From: CAVQGZ01 sp963712175
Lineage (GTDB): Bacteria; Actinomycetota; Actinomycetes; Jiangellales; Jiangellaceae
Direction: 5' to 3'
DNA: 64,000 bases
NCBI GenBank assembly: GCA_963712175.1
Contig: CAVQGZ010000001.1
Coordinates: 124,001-188,000, forward strand
The notes under the pieces were generated by a model. That model saw only the letters and a program-made list of their open reading frames with translations, searched no databases and was not told the origin of the DNA. Positions 17,089 through 27,052 of the stretch are shown piece after piece (the stretch's first letter is position 1; each line of letters starts with the position of its first letter). Made by a program: the position numbers and the translations under genes.

Positions 17089-19769
<2,681 letters not shown>

Positions 19770-19777
19770 GATCCAGG

Positions 19778-19783
19778 AGGCTA
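19778..19783 (-). promoter_or_regulatory. -10 box of ppc
   Basis: TAGCCT on the minus strand ends eight bases before GTG 19769. The 161-base gap to pccB therefore holds divergent promoters. Confidence 0.45.
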
Positions 19784-19866
19784 GTGCTCGTGACCCGGTA
19801 CGGCAGTCGGGAGCGACGGCCCTGCCGGGCGAGCGGAGTGCCGATCGACGCCGCAGACTGCCTCAC

Positions 19867-19872
19867 TAGGCT
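19867..19872 (+). promoter_or_regulatory. Possible -10 box of pccB
   Basis: TAGGCT would start a transcript near 19879, leaving a leader of about 50 bases before ATG 19931, which has its own AGGAGG site. Confidence 0.4.
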
Positions 19873-19930
19873 TGGCCGCAGTCGGGTGGACGCTGCCCGC
19901 GACGCCTACCTTCAGGCACAGGAGGACCCG

Positions 19931-21535
19931 ATGTCTGGCGACCCCACGGCCGACGTCCCCATCCGGGACATGAGCACAACCGCTGCGAAGCTGGCCGATC
20001 TGACGGCACGAACCGACGAGGCGATTCATGCCGGATCGGCCAAGGCCGTGGAGAAGCAGCACGCTCGCGGCAAGATGACAGCGCGCGAGCGGATCGCTGC
20101 GCTGGTCGACGAGGGCTCGTTCGTGGAGTTCGACGAGCTGGCCCGACACCGCTCGACGGCATTCGGCTTGGAAGCGACCCGCCCGTACGGCGACGGCGTC
20201 GTGACGGGGCTCGGAACCATCGACGGGCGCCAGGTGGCCGTCTTCGCCCAGGACTTCACCGTGTTCGGCGGCAGCCTCGGCGAGGTCTTCGGCGAGAAGA
20301 TCGTCAAGGTCATGGACACGGCCCTCAAGATCGGCTGCCCGGTGATCGGCATCAACGACTCTGGAGGAGCGCGCATCCAGGAGGGCGTCGTCTCCCTCGG
20401 CCTGTACGGCGAGATCTTCTACCGCAACGTGCTCGGCTCGGGGGTGGTGCCCCAGATCTCGCTGATCATGGGCCCGTGCGCGGGTGGTGCGGTGTACTCC
20501 CCGGCCATCACCGACTTCACGGTGATGGTCGACCAGACCTCGCACATGTTCATCACCGGGCCCGAGGTCATCAAGACGGTGACGGGCGAGGACATCGGCT
20601 TCGAGGAGCTGGGCGGGGCACGCACCCACAACGCGGTCAGCGGCAACGCTCACTACCTGGGCTCGGACGAGCAGGATGCGCTCGACTTCGTCAAGGACCT
20701 GCTGAGCTACCTGCCGTCCAACAACCTGTCCGATCCGCCGGTGATCGACCCCACCGACCCACTACCGGTGGAGGTGACCGACGACGACCTCGCGCTCGAC
20801 ACGCTGATCCCCGACTCAGCGAACCAGCCGTACGACATGCGCACGGTCATCGAGGCCGTCCTCGACGACGGTGAGTTCCTCGAGGTGCAGCCGTTGTACG
20901 CCCCGAACATGGTGATCGGCTACGGGCGGGTGGACGGCCACGCCGTCGGAGTTGTCGCCAACCAGCCGATGCAGTTCGCCGGCACGTTGGACATCGCGGC
21001 CTCGGAGAAGGCAGCGCGGTTCGTACGCACCTGCGACGCGTTCAACGTGCCTGTCCTCACGTTCGTGGACGTGCCGGGCTTCCTGCCCGGTACGGGCCAG
21101 GAGCACGACGGCATCATCCGTCGCGGGGCCAAGCTCATCTACGCCTACGCCGAGGCGACGGTGCCGAAGGTCACGATCATCACCCGCAAGGCGTACGGCG
21201 GGGCCTACGTCGTCATGGGGTCCAAGCACCTCGGAGCCGACGTGAACCTGTCGTGGCCGACCGGCCAGGTAGCCGTGATGGGGGCCCAGGGCGCGGTGAA
21301 CATCCTGCACCGCGCGACGCTGGCTGCGGCCGAGGACCCCGAGGCGACGCGGGCCGAGCTGATCAAGGACTACGAGGACACCCTGGCCAACCCCTACACC
21401 GCTGCTGACCGAGGCTACGTCGACGCCGTCATCGCACCGTCGCGCACGCGCGTGGCCATCACGCAGGCGTTGCGCGCGCTGCGGACGAAACGGCAGAGCC
21501 TGCCGCCGAAGAAGCACGGGAACATCCCGCTGTGA
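19931..21535 (+). CDS. pccB: Acyl-CoA (propionyl-CoA) carboxylase carboxyltransferase subunit
   Basis: Transfers the carboxyl group from biotin to acyl-CoA to give methylmalonyl- or malonyl-CoA. It has 534 residues in two crotonase-like halves: KMTARERIAALVDEGSFVE, DSGGARIQEGV and MGPCAGGAVYSPA in the N-half; FVDVPGFLPGTGQEHDGIIRRGAKLIYAYAE split across the C-half and KAYGGAYVVMGSK. The sequence and the epsilon neighbour match the AccD5/PccB type. ATG 19931 has AGGAGG. The stop overlaps the epsilon GTG. Confidence 0.93.
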   Translation: MSGDPTADVPIRDMSTTAAKLADLTARTDEAIHAGSAKAVEKQHARGKMTARERIAALVDEGSFVEFDELARHRSTAFGLEATRPYGDGVVTGLGTIDGRQVAVFAQDFTVFGGSLGEVFGEKIVKVMDTALKIGCPVIGINDSGGARIQEGVVSLGLYGEIFYRNVLGSGVVPQISLIMGPCAGGAVYSPAITDFTVMVDQTSHMFITGPEVIKTVTGEDIGFEELGGARTHNAVSGNAHYLGSDEQDALDFVKDLLSYLPSNNLSDPPVIDPTDPLPVEVTDDDLALDTLIPDSANQPYDMRTVIEAVLDDGEFLEVQPLYAPNMVIGYGRVDGHAVGVVANQPMQFAGTLDIAASEKAARFVRTCDAFNVPVLTFVDVPGFLPGTGQEHDGIIRRGAKLIYAYAEATVPKVTIITRKAYGGAYVVMGSKHLGADVNLSWPTGQVAVMGAQGAVNILHRATLAAAEDPEATRAELIKDYEDTLANPYTAADRGYVDAVIAPSRTRVAITQALRALRTKRQSLPPKKHGNIPL

Positions 21536-21804
21536 CGACTCCACATGGCGAGCCACCGGCGCAGCCGGCCGCTGCCGGTCACGCCTGGCACGTGACCGGC
21601 AACCCGAGCGCCAGCGAGCTTGCGGCCGTCGTGGCTGCCGTGACCGCCGCAGCGTCGGCGGCCGGCTCGCAACCGAGCGGCCGGGCCCGGCCGGGTGCGA
21701 CCTCGGGGGCCACTGATGGCTGGGCGGCCTACTGGCGCGGCCTTCGAGCGCCGCTGCCGGCGGGAGCCGGGGGGTGGCGGGCCAGCGGCCAGCCCCGCGG
21801 GTGA
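21532..21804 (+). CDS. Acyl-CoA carboxylase epsilon subunit
   Basis: A small actinobacteria-specific subunit that stabilises the alpha/beta carboxylase complex. The 90 residues include the family core WHVTGNPSASELAAVVAAVT followed by an Ala/Gly linker and WAAYWRGLR near the C-terminus. GTG 21532 shares GTGA with the pccB stop, so stoichiometric coupling is likely. A GGCGGG/CCCGCC hairpin follows 25 bases after the stop. Confidence 0.87.
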   Translation: MTTPHGEPPAQPAAAGHAWHVTGNPSASELAAVVAAVTAAASAAGSQPSGRARPGATSGATDGWAAYWRGLRAPLPAGAGGWRASGQPRG

Positions 21805-21828
21805 CACCAAGGGAGGCACGTCTCACCA

Positions 21829-21847
21829 GGCGGGGGAGCGACCCGCC
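21829..21847 (+). terminator. Hairpin after the epsilon subunit gene
   Basis: GGCGGG (21829-21834) pairs with CCCGCC (21842-21847) around a 7-base loop. It has no T tract and is a weak or partial terminator. Confidence 0.4.
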
Positions 21848-21858
21848 GTCACGACCAT

Positions 21859-21884
21859 GTGACCTTGGACCCCGTACCGGTCAC
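21859..21884. promoter_or_regulatory. Inverted repeat upstream of the flavin reductase gene
   Basis: GTGACC (21859-21864) and GGTCAC (21879-21884) are perfect inverted copies with centres 20 bp apart, two helical turns. They lie just upstream of a possible -10 box TAGCCT at 21896-21901. A dimeric repressor site is inferred; the regulator is unknown. Confidence 0.4.
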
Positions 21885-21950
21885 GTCGGCGCCGCTAGCC
21901 TCGAAGCCAGGGCAGTGTGACAGACGACACACTCCGCCCTTGGAGGGCTC

Positions 21951-22568
21951 ATGACCGACACCGCAGCAGGGGAGCCGCAGGGATACGTCAAAGTCTCGCT
22001 GGACCGCCCCATCTGGGACCGCTTCCCCGTCGTCGCGCCGCTGGTTCTGGTTGCGACGACCGAGCCCGACGGGTCGCCGGACGTGGCACCCAAGCACCTG
22101 GCCATGCCCGTGAGCTGGGAGAACTGGTTCGGCTTCGTGTGCCACCCCAACCATGGGACGCTCCGCAACACCGAGCGAACCGGGGTCTTCACGGTCGGGT
22201 ACCCGCCGCCGGGCATGCTGCTCGAGGCGAGCCTGTCAGCGGCACCCCGTGAGTCGGACGGCTCCAAGCCGACGCTTGAGATGCTCCGGTTCATACCTGC
22301 CACCGAGGTGGACGGCTTCTTGGTCGAGGGTTGCCGATTGCACCTGGAGTGCGAGCTCGACAAGGTCGTCGAGGGTATGGGCGAGAACGTCCTGGTCATC
22401 GGACGGGTGGTGGCGGTGCACGCCTCCGAGCGGATGGTGCGGCGCATCGATCGTGACGACCACGACCTGCTGCGCGACTCCCCCCTGCTGGTCTACGTCC
22501 ACCCGGGACGGGTCGCCACCGTCGACGAGACCGACGCGTTCCCGTACCACCTGACGTACAAGCGGTGA
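21951..22568 (+). CDS. Flavin reductase / FMN-binding split-barrel protein
   Basis: 205 residues of the DIM6/NTAB-like flavin reductase domain. The core reads PLVLVATTEPDGSPDVAPKHLAMP, with a NTERTGVFTVGYPP strand pair and a VVEGMGENVLVIGRVV strand. Such proteins bind FMN and reduce flavin or act as oxidoreductase partners; the substrate is unclear. ATG 21951 has GGAGG eight bases upstream. The stop overlaps the maf GTG, so it belongs to the maf transcript. Confidence 0.8.
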   Translation: MTDTAAGEPQGYVKVSLDRPIWDRFPVVAPLVLVATTEPDGSPDVAPKHLAMPVSWENWFGFVCHPNHGTLRNTERTGVFTVGYPPPGMLLEASLSAAPRESDGSKPTLEMLRFIPATEVDGFLVEGCRLHLECELDKVVEGMGENVLVIGRVVAVHASERMVRRIDRDDHDLLRDSPLLVYVHPGRVATVDETDAFPYHLTYKR

Positions 22569-23185
22569 CGGTGGCGCCGGTCCGGCTGGTCCTCGCCTCG
22601 GCCTCGCCCGCCCGCCTCGCGACGCTTCGTGCCGCCGGCGTGGAGCCCGAGGTCGTCGTGAGCGGTGTCGACGAGGACAGCGTCGCAGGCCTGGCTCCCC
22701 CCGCCACCGCCGCTGCGCTGGCGCGGATGAAGGCCGAGGCCGTGGCACAGCGGCTGGGAGCCGACCGGCTGCACGTCGGAGCGGAGCTCGTCCTGGGTTG
22801 TGACTCGGTGTTCGAGCTGTCCGGACGCGCGTTCGGCAAGCCCGCCGACGCCGCCGACGCCGTCGAGCGATGGCGTGAGATGCGCGGGCGTTCGGGAGTG
22901 CTGCACACCGGCCACCATCTCGTCGACCTGGGCTCGGACCGTGCCGTGGCAGCGGTGTCCTCGGCAACGGTGACCTTCGCCGACGTGAGCGATGACGAGA
23001 TCGGTGCCTACGTCGCGACGGGTGAGCCCCTGCACGTCGCCGGCGCCTTCACCATCGACGGTCGGGGCGGACCGTTCGTCACCCGAGTGGACGGCGACCC
23101 GCACACCGTGGTCGGGCTGTCACTCCCCTTGCTGCGCGACCTGCTCGGCCGGCTCGATGTCTACTGGCCGTCCCTCTGGCACTGA
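22565..23185 (+). CDS. maf: Maf nucleotide pyrophosphatase
   Basis: Hydrolyses noncanonical or excess NTPs (Maf/HAM1-like house-cleaning) and is linked to septum control in some bacteria. It starts LVLASASPARLATLR, the family signature. GCDSVFELSG follows at about 79, GKPADAADAVERWREMRGRSG in the middle, and ITIDGRGGPFV-like FTIDGRGGPFV near 165. It has 206 residues. GTG 22565 shares GTGA with the upstream stop. Clustering with pccB and the epsilon subunit is a known actinobacterial arrangement. Confidence 0.92.
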   Translation: MTVAPVRLVLASASPARLATLRAAGVEPEVVVSGVDEDSVAGLAPPATAAALARMKAEAVAQRLGADRLHVGAELVLGCDSVFELSGRAFGKPADAADAVERWREMRGRSGVLHTGHHLVDLGSDRAVAAVSSATVTFADVSDDEIGAYVATGEPLHVAGAFTIDGRGGPFVTRVDGDPHTVVGLSLPLLRDLLGRLDVYWPSLWH

Positions 23186-23241
23186 GCGCCCCGCACACCC
23201 TGCGGCCCCACAGTGCGCCTTGGTGCCTTCACAGGCCGGGA

Positions 23242-24150
23242 TCACAACTCGGACGCCCGCAGCGCAACCGCGCGGAGGATCGCGGCGACCACGTCGGCGC
23301 GCCGATGCCTCAGGTCCCACCAGGTGAAGCGCAAGACGATCCACCCCAGGGCGACCAGGCCGTTCTGCCGGGTCCGGTCGCGCTGGAACCGGTCCGGCTC
23401 GACGTGATGGGCGAGGCCGTCGATCTCCACCGCGATCTTCAGGTGCGGTAGTGCCGCGTCGAGCACGGCCGTGCTCCCGTCCAGCAGCCGCACGGGGAGG
23501 TTCCACGCCCACCCCGACAGGCCGGTCTGGGCGATGACCTGCTGTGCCAGCCGCTCGGCACGAGACCTCGCGCCGGCCTCGACACCACGCAGCAAGGACC
23601 GCAGCGACGCGACCCCGCGCTGCCCCCGCATCGTCTCGACTCGGTAGGCGAGCTCGTCCACGCTGATCCACCCGCGCAGGAGCGCCGTGTCGAGCATGCG
23701 CTCGCGCAGCGGACGAGGAGCCAGTCGCAAGCAGTCGACGACGGTCCGGCCGGCCGTCGTGCGCCGCGGCGCAGCGTCCAGCACGTCGGCGTCCGGCAGC
23801 AGCCACCGCACGACGACCACGTTGGTGACGCGCAGGTGGTGATCAACGCCGACGCGTACGCAGGCACGTGCGTGCGCGTGGGCGGGCCACGAGAAGCGGT
23901 GGAGCCTGGCAGCGCTGAACCCGGAGAGCACGGCATCGGGTCCGCCGGCCAGCGCCGCGGCCCAGTCCTCCGTGCCCGGGGTGCGGGGCCCAGCCAGGAC
24001 GAACACCTCCGGGTGCCGCCGAACGAGCACTCCCCGGGCCACGGCGGTCTGCAGCCGCCGGTTGGACCAGCCGGCCTCGTGTGCCTGCTGCCGCGAGAAC
24101 GCGCCTGCCTGGCGCATGGCCACCGTCGGGAGGGGCAGCGCATCAGCCAT
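23242..24150 (-). CDS. DUF559-domain protein with AbiEi-like N-terminus
   Basis: 302 residues. The first 75 resemble the winged-helix N-terminus of AbiEi-type proteins (FSRQQAHEAGWSNRRLQTAVARG, RRHPEVFVLAG). The last 110 form a DUF559/Vsr-like endonuclease fold, with KIAVEIDGLAHH, RDRTRQNGLVALGW and VLRFTWWDLRHR carrying the acidic and basic residues expected of that fold. These proteins are abundant in actinobacteria, often as solitary genes, and are thought to be nuclease or toxin-antitoxin-like. No partner gene is adjacent. ATG 24150 is the likely start, with a weak ribosome site. Confidence 0.75.
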   Translation of the reverse strand: MADALPLPTVAMRQAGAFSRQQAHEAGWSNRRLQTAVARGVLVRRHPEVFVLAGPRTPGTEDWAAALAGGPDAVLSGFSAARLHRFSWPAHAHARACVRVGVDHHLRVTNVVVVRWLLPDADVLDAAPRRTTAGRTVVDCLRLAPRPLRERMLDTALLRGWISVDELAYRVETMRGQRGVASLRSLLRGVEAGARSRAERLAQQVIAQTGLSGWAWNLPVRLLDGSTAVLDAALPHLKIAVEIDGLAHHVEPDRFQRDRTRQNGLVALGWIVLRFTWWDLRHRRADVVAAILRAVALRASEL

Positions 24151-24224
24151 CGGCCCAGCATGTGCGCACGACCGCTCGGTCGCGCCAGCCCGTCCACAGG
24201 TAGCGCCGCGCACCGTCGCCGTCC

Positions 24225-24258
24225 GGCCTCAGGACGCGCCTAGGCGCACCGTCAGGCC
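24225..24258. terminator. Nested palindrome downstream of the accD-like gene
   Basis: A perfect 12-bp palindrome GCGCCTAGGCGC (24236-24247) is centred inside outer arms GGCCT (24225-24229) and AGGCC (24254-24258). All share one symmetry axis. It is 23 bases past the accD stop on the minus strand, so a terminator is likely; a protein-binding site is possible. The rest of 24151-24280 shows nothing else. Confidence 0.5.
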
Positions 24259-24280
24259 GCGATGCGGGGGCCCGGAGGGG

Positions 24281-25810
24281 TCAGACCGGGGGGACGCCGT
24301 GACGCTTGTCCGGGCCTGACCTGTCCTTGGTCGCCGCCGCGGCGAAGCGGGCGACGAGCTCTGCCCGCAGCTCGGTTGGCTCGACGATCGCATCGATGAC
24401 CAGGTCGGCGGCCAGCCGGAGGATGTCGATGTCCTCCTCGTACTCCTCGCGCAGCCGCGCCACGTACGCCGCGCGCTCTCCCTCGTCGTCGACGGCCGCG
24501 ATCTTGTTCGCATAGACCGCGTTCACGGCCGCCTCGGGGCCCATGACCGCGATCTTGGCACTCGGAAGAGCGATGCAGGCGTCGGGTGAGAACCCTGGAC
24601 CGCCCATGGCGTACAGCCCGGCACCGTACGCCTTGCGCAGAACCACCGAGACGGTCGGAACCGTGGCCTCGGCGACGGCGGTGATCATCTTCGCACCGTG
24701 CCGGATGATCCCTTCGCGCTCGACGGCTGAGCCGATCATGAAGCCCGGGACGTCCAGGAGGTAGAGCAGCGGGATGTTGAAGGCGTCGCAGAGCCAGATG
24801 AAGCGCGCCGCCTTGTCAGCCGTGTCACCGAACAGCACACCGCCCTTCACTCCCGGGTTGTTGGCGAGCACCCCGACCGGATGGCCCTCGACCAGGCCGA
24901 GGCCCACCACCATCTCAGCTGCGAAGAGCGGCTTGACCTCGAAGAAGGAGCCCTCGTCGATCAGAGCGTCGACGACCTCGTGCACGTCGTAGCCGACCGC
25001 GTCGTCGTCGGGCACCAGGTCTCGCTCGAACTCCCGCTCCGGAGCAGCCGCCTGGTAGACCGGCGGGGCCGCCCGCCACGTCGATGGAAGGTAGGAGAAG
25101 AAGACCTTGGCCTGCTCGATCGCGTCCGCGTCGTCGACGGCGAGGTTGTCGCCGCAACCGGAGACGGAGGCGTGCATGCGGGCACCGCCCATCTCCTCGA
25201 GGGTGACCTTCTCGCCCACGACCATCTCCGCCATGCGTGGCGAGCCGAGGTACATGGAGGCGTTGCCCTCGACCATGATCACGATGTCGCAGAACGATGG
25301 GATGTAGGCCCCCCCGGCAGCGCTCGGCCCGAACAGGCAGCAGATCTGCGGCACCTTGCCCGAGAGCTGCACCTGGTTGCGAAAGATGCGCCCGGCTCCA
25401 CGCCGCCCGGGGAACAGCTGCACCTGATCGGTGATGCGGGCCCCCGCCGAGTCGACGAGCCAGAACACCGGGAGCTCCTCGCGAAGGGCGACCTCGGTAG
25501 CTCGCACGATCTTCTCGACGGTGCGGGCACCCCATGAGCCCGCCTTGACCGTCGGGTCGTTGGCCACGACGACGGCTGGACGGCCGTCCACCAGCCCCCG
25601 ACCGGTCACGACGCCGTCCGCGGGCAGGCCGTCGGCCAGCGCGTTGGCGAGCTGACCGTCCTCGACGAACGTGCCAGGGTCCAGCAGCAGACGTAGACGC
25701 TCGCGGACGTGGAGCTTGTTCGCCGAGGCCAGCTTCGCCGCGCCGGCCTCGCTGGGTCGCTGCGTCCGGACGCGCGCTCGCGCGACCTCGGCCCAGTGGT
25801 CGTGGCTCAT
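24281..25810 (-). CDS. accD: Acyl-CoA carboxylase carboxyltransferase (second beta subunit)
   Basis: A second, distinct carboxyltransferase of 509 residues. DSAGARITDQVQLFPGRRGAG replaces the usual DSGGAR...GV loop, and FGPSAAGGAYIPSFCD, DVPGFMIGSAVEREGIIRHGAK and KAYGAGLYAMGGPGF follow. Coupling to an acyl-CoA dehydrogenase (ATGA overlap at 25810) and divergence from the biotin subunit point to a branched-chain or odd-chain acyl-CoA carboxylation route, as with mycobacterial accD2-type loci. The substrate is inferred only. A nested palindrome lies downstream. Confidence 0.9.
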   Translation of the reverse strand: MSHDHWAEVARARVRTQRPSEAGAAKLASANKLHVRERLRLLLDPGTFVEDGQLANALADGLPADGVVTGRGLVDGRPAVVVANDPTVKAGSWGARTVEKIVRATEVALREELPVFWLVDSAGARITDQVQLFPGRRGAGRIFRNQVQLSGKVPQICCLFGPSAAGGAYIPSFCDIVIMVEGNASMYLGSPRMAEMVVGEKVTLEEMGGARMHASVSGCGDNLAVDDADAIEQAKVFFSYLPSTWRAAPPVYQAAAPEREFERDLVPDDDAVGYDVHEVVDALIDEGSFFEVKPLFAAEMVVGLGLVEGHPVGVLANNPGVKGGVLFGDTADKAARFIWLCDAFNIPLLYLLDVPGFMIGSAVEREGIIRHGAKMITAVAEATVPTVSVVLRKAYGAGLYAMGGPGFSPDACIALPSAKIAVMGPEAAVNAVYANKIAAVDDEGERAAYVARLREEYEEDIDILRLAADLVIDAIVEPTELRAELVARFAAAATKDRSGPDKRHGVPPV

Positions 25811-26976
25811 CAGCCGACCGGCAGGCCCATCGCCCGGGCGAGGACGAGCCGCTGGATCTCGCTGGTCCCCTCGCCCACCTCGAGGATCTTCGCGTCCCGG
25901 TAGAAGCGGGCCACGGGGTACTCCTCGATGAACCCGTACCCGCCGAAGACCTGAGTGGCCACGCGGGTCGCGCTGACCGCCGACTCGGTGGCGTAGAGCT
26001 TGGCTCGCGCAGCGGCCCGGGTGATCTCGGATCGGTGCGCCCCGGCGTCCTTGAGCGCGGCCGCCTGGTAGACGAGCAGGCGGGAGCTCTCGACTGCCAC
26101 GTCCAGGTCGGCCAGTGGAAAGGCCACACCCTGCTTCGACCCGATCGGCGCGCCGAACGCCGCCCGCTCACCGGCATAGGCGACCGAGTGCTCCAAGCAG
26201 GCGCGCGAGAGCCCCAGGGCCAGCGCGGCGATGGCGATCCGGCCGTCGTCCAGCGTTGCCAGGAACTGCCGGAAGCCGCTGCCGCGCTCCCCCAGCAGGT
26301 TCGCAGCAGGCACCCGAGCCCCGTCGAAGGACAACCCGTGGGTGTCGGAGGCATGCCAGCCCAGCTTGTCGTAGGCCGGTTCGACGGTGAATCCCGGTGT
26401 GCCGGCGGGGACGAGGATCGCCGAGATCTCGGGGCGGCCGTCCTCGCGGGTCCCGGTGCGGGTGGTGACCGTGACGACAGAGGTGATGGCGGTGCCCGAG
26501 TTCGTGATGAACGCCTTGGTGCCGTCGACCACCCACTCGTCCCCGTCGAGACGAGCGGTGGTGCGCGTGGCACCGGCGTCCGACCCCGCTTCTGGTTCGG
26601 TGAGGCCGAACGCCGCCAGCGCCCGCCCCGCGACCAGGTCGGGCAGGTAGCGCTCCTTCTGCTCCCGCGTGCCGAACAACGCGATCGGGGTGATTCCCAG
26701 CCCTACTCCGGCCGAGAGCGTGATCCCGATCGACTGGTCGACGCGTCCCAGCTCCTCGATGGCGATGCACAGGCTGGTGAAGTCGCCGCCGGCCCCTCCA
26801 TACTCCTGCGGCGCGGTGATGCCGAACAGCCCCAGCTCGCCCATCTGGGTGACGACGTCGGTGGGGAAGTGGCGCTCACGGTCCCAGGCGGCAACGTGCG
26901 GGGCCACCTCCTGCTCGGCGAAGTCGCGCACGACTTTGCGGAACGCCTCGTGGTCCGCAGACAGCTCGAAGCTCAT
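25810..26976 (-). CDS. Acyl-CoA dehydrogenase
   Basis: FAD-dependent alpha,beta-dehydrogenation of an acyl-CoA, passing electrons to ETF. It has 388 residues with N-terminal helices (DFAEQEVAPHVAAWD), FGLTEPEAGSDAGA and AFITNSGTA for FAD binding, and VFGGYGFIEEYPVARFYRDA. YGGYGF-type GYGFIEE and the terminal EGTSEIQR contain the usual catalytic Glu of short/medium-chain enzymes. ATG 26976 is preceded by TACCGT six bases away. Length and operon with accD suggest an isovaleryl/isobutyryl-type substrate (inference). Confidence 0.93.
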   Translation of the reverse strand: MSFELSADHEAFRKVVRDFAEQEVAPHVAAWDRERHFPTDVVTQMGELGLFGITAPQEYGGAGGDFTSLCIAIEELGRVDQSIGITLSAGVGLGITPIALFGTREQKERYLPDLVAGRALAAFGLTEPEAGSDAGATRTTARLDGDEWVVDGTKAFITNSGTAITSVVTVTTRTGTREDGRPEISAILVPAGTPGFTVEPAYDKLGWHASDTHGLSFDGARVPAANLLGERGSGFRQFLATLDDGRIAIAALALGLSRACLEHSVAYAGERAAFGAPIGSKQGVAFPLADLDVAVESSRLLVYQAAALKDAGAHRSEITRAAARAKLYATESAVSATRVATQVFGGYGFIEEYPVARFYRDAKILEVGEGTSEIQRLVLARAMGLPVG

Positions 26977-26982
26977 GCCCTC

Positions 26983-26988
26983 ACGGTA
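26983..26988 (-). promoter_or_regulatory. -10 box of the acyl-CoA dehydrogenase operon
   Basis: TACCGT on the minus strand ends six bases before ATG 26976. It is back-to-back with the accA promoter in a 76-base gap. Confidence 0.45.
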
Positions 26989-27038
26989 GGGGGTCGCCCT
27001 GGGCCGGACGACCCTGCATGGGCCTCGGCCCCGCCCCC

Positions 27039-27044
27039 TAGACT
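27039..27044 (+). promoter_or_regulatory. -10 box of accA
   Basis: TAGACT is eight bases before GTG 27053, and no ribosome-binding site lies between. Confidence 0.5.
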
Positions 27045-27052
27045 GCACACCC

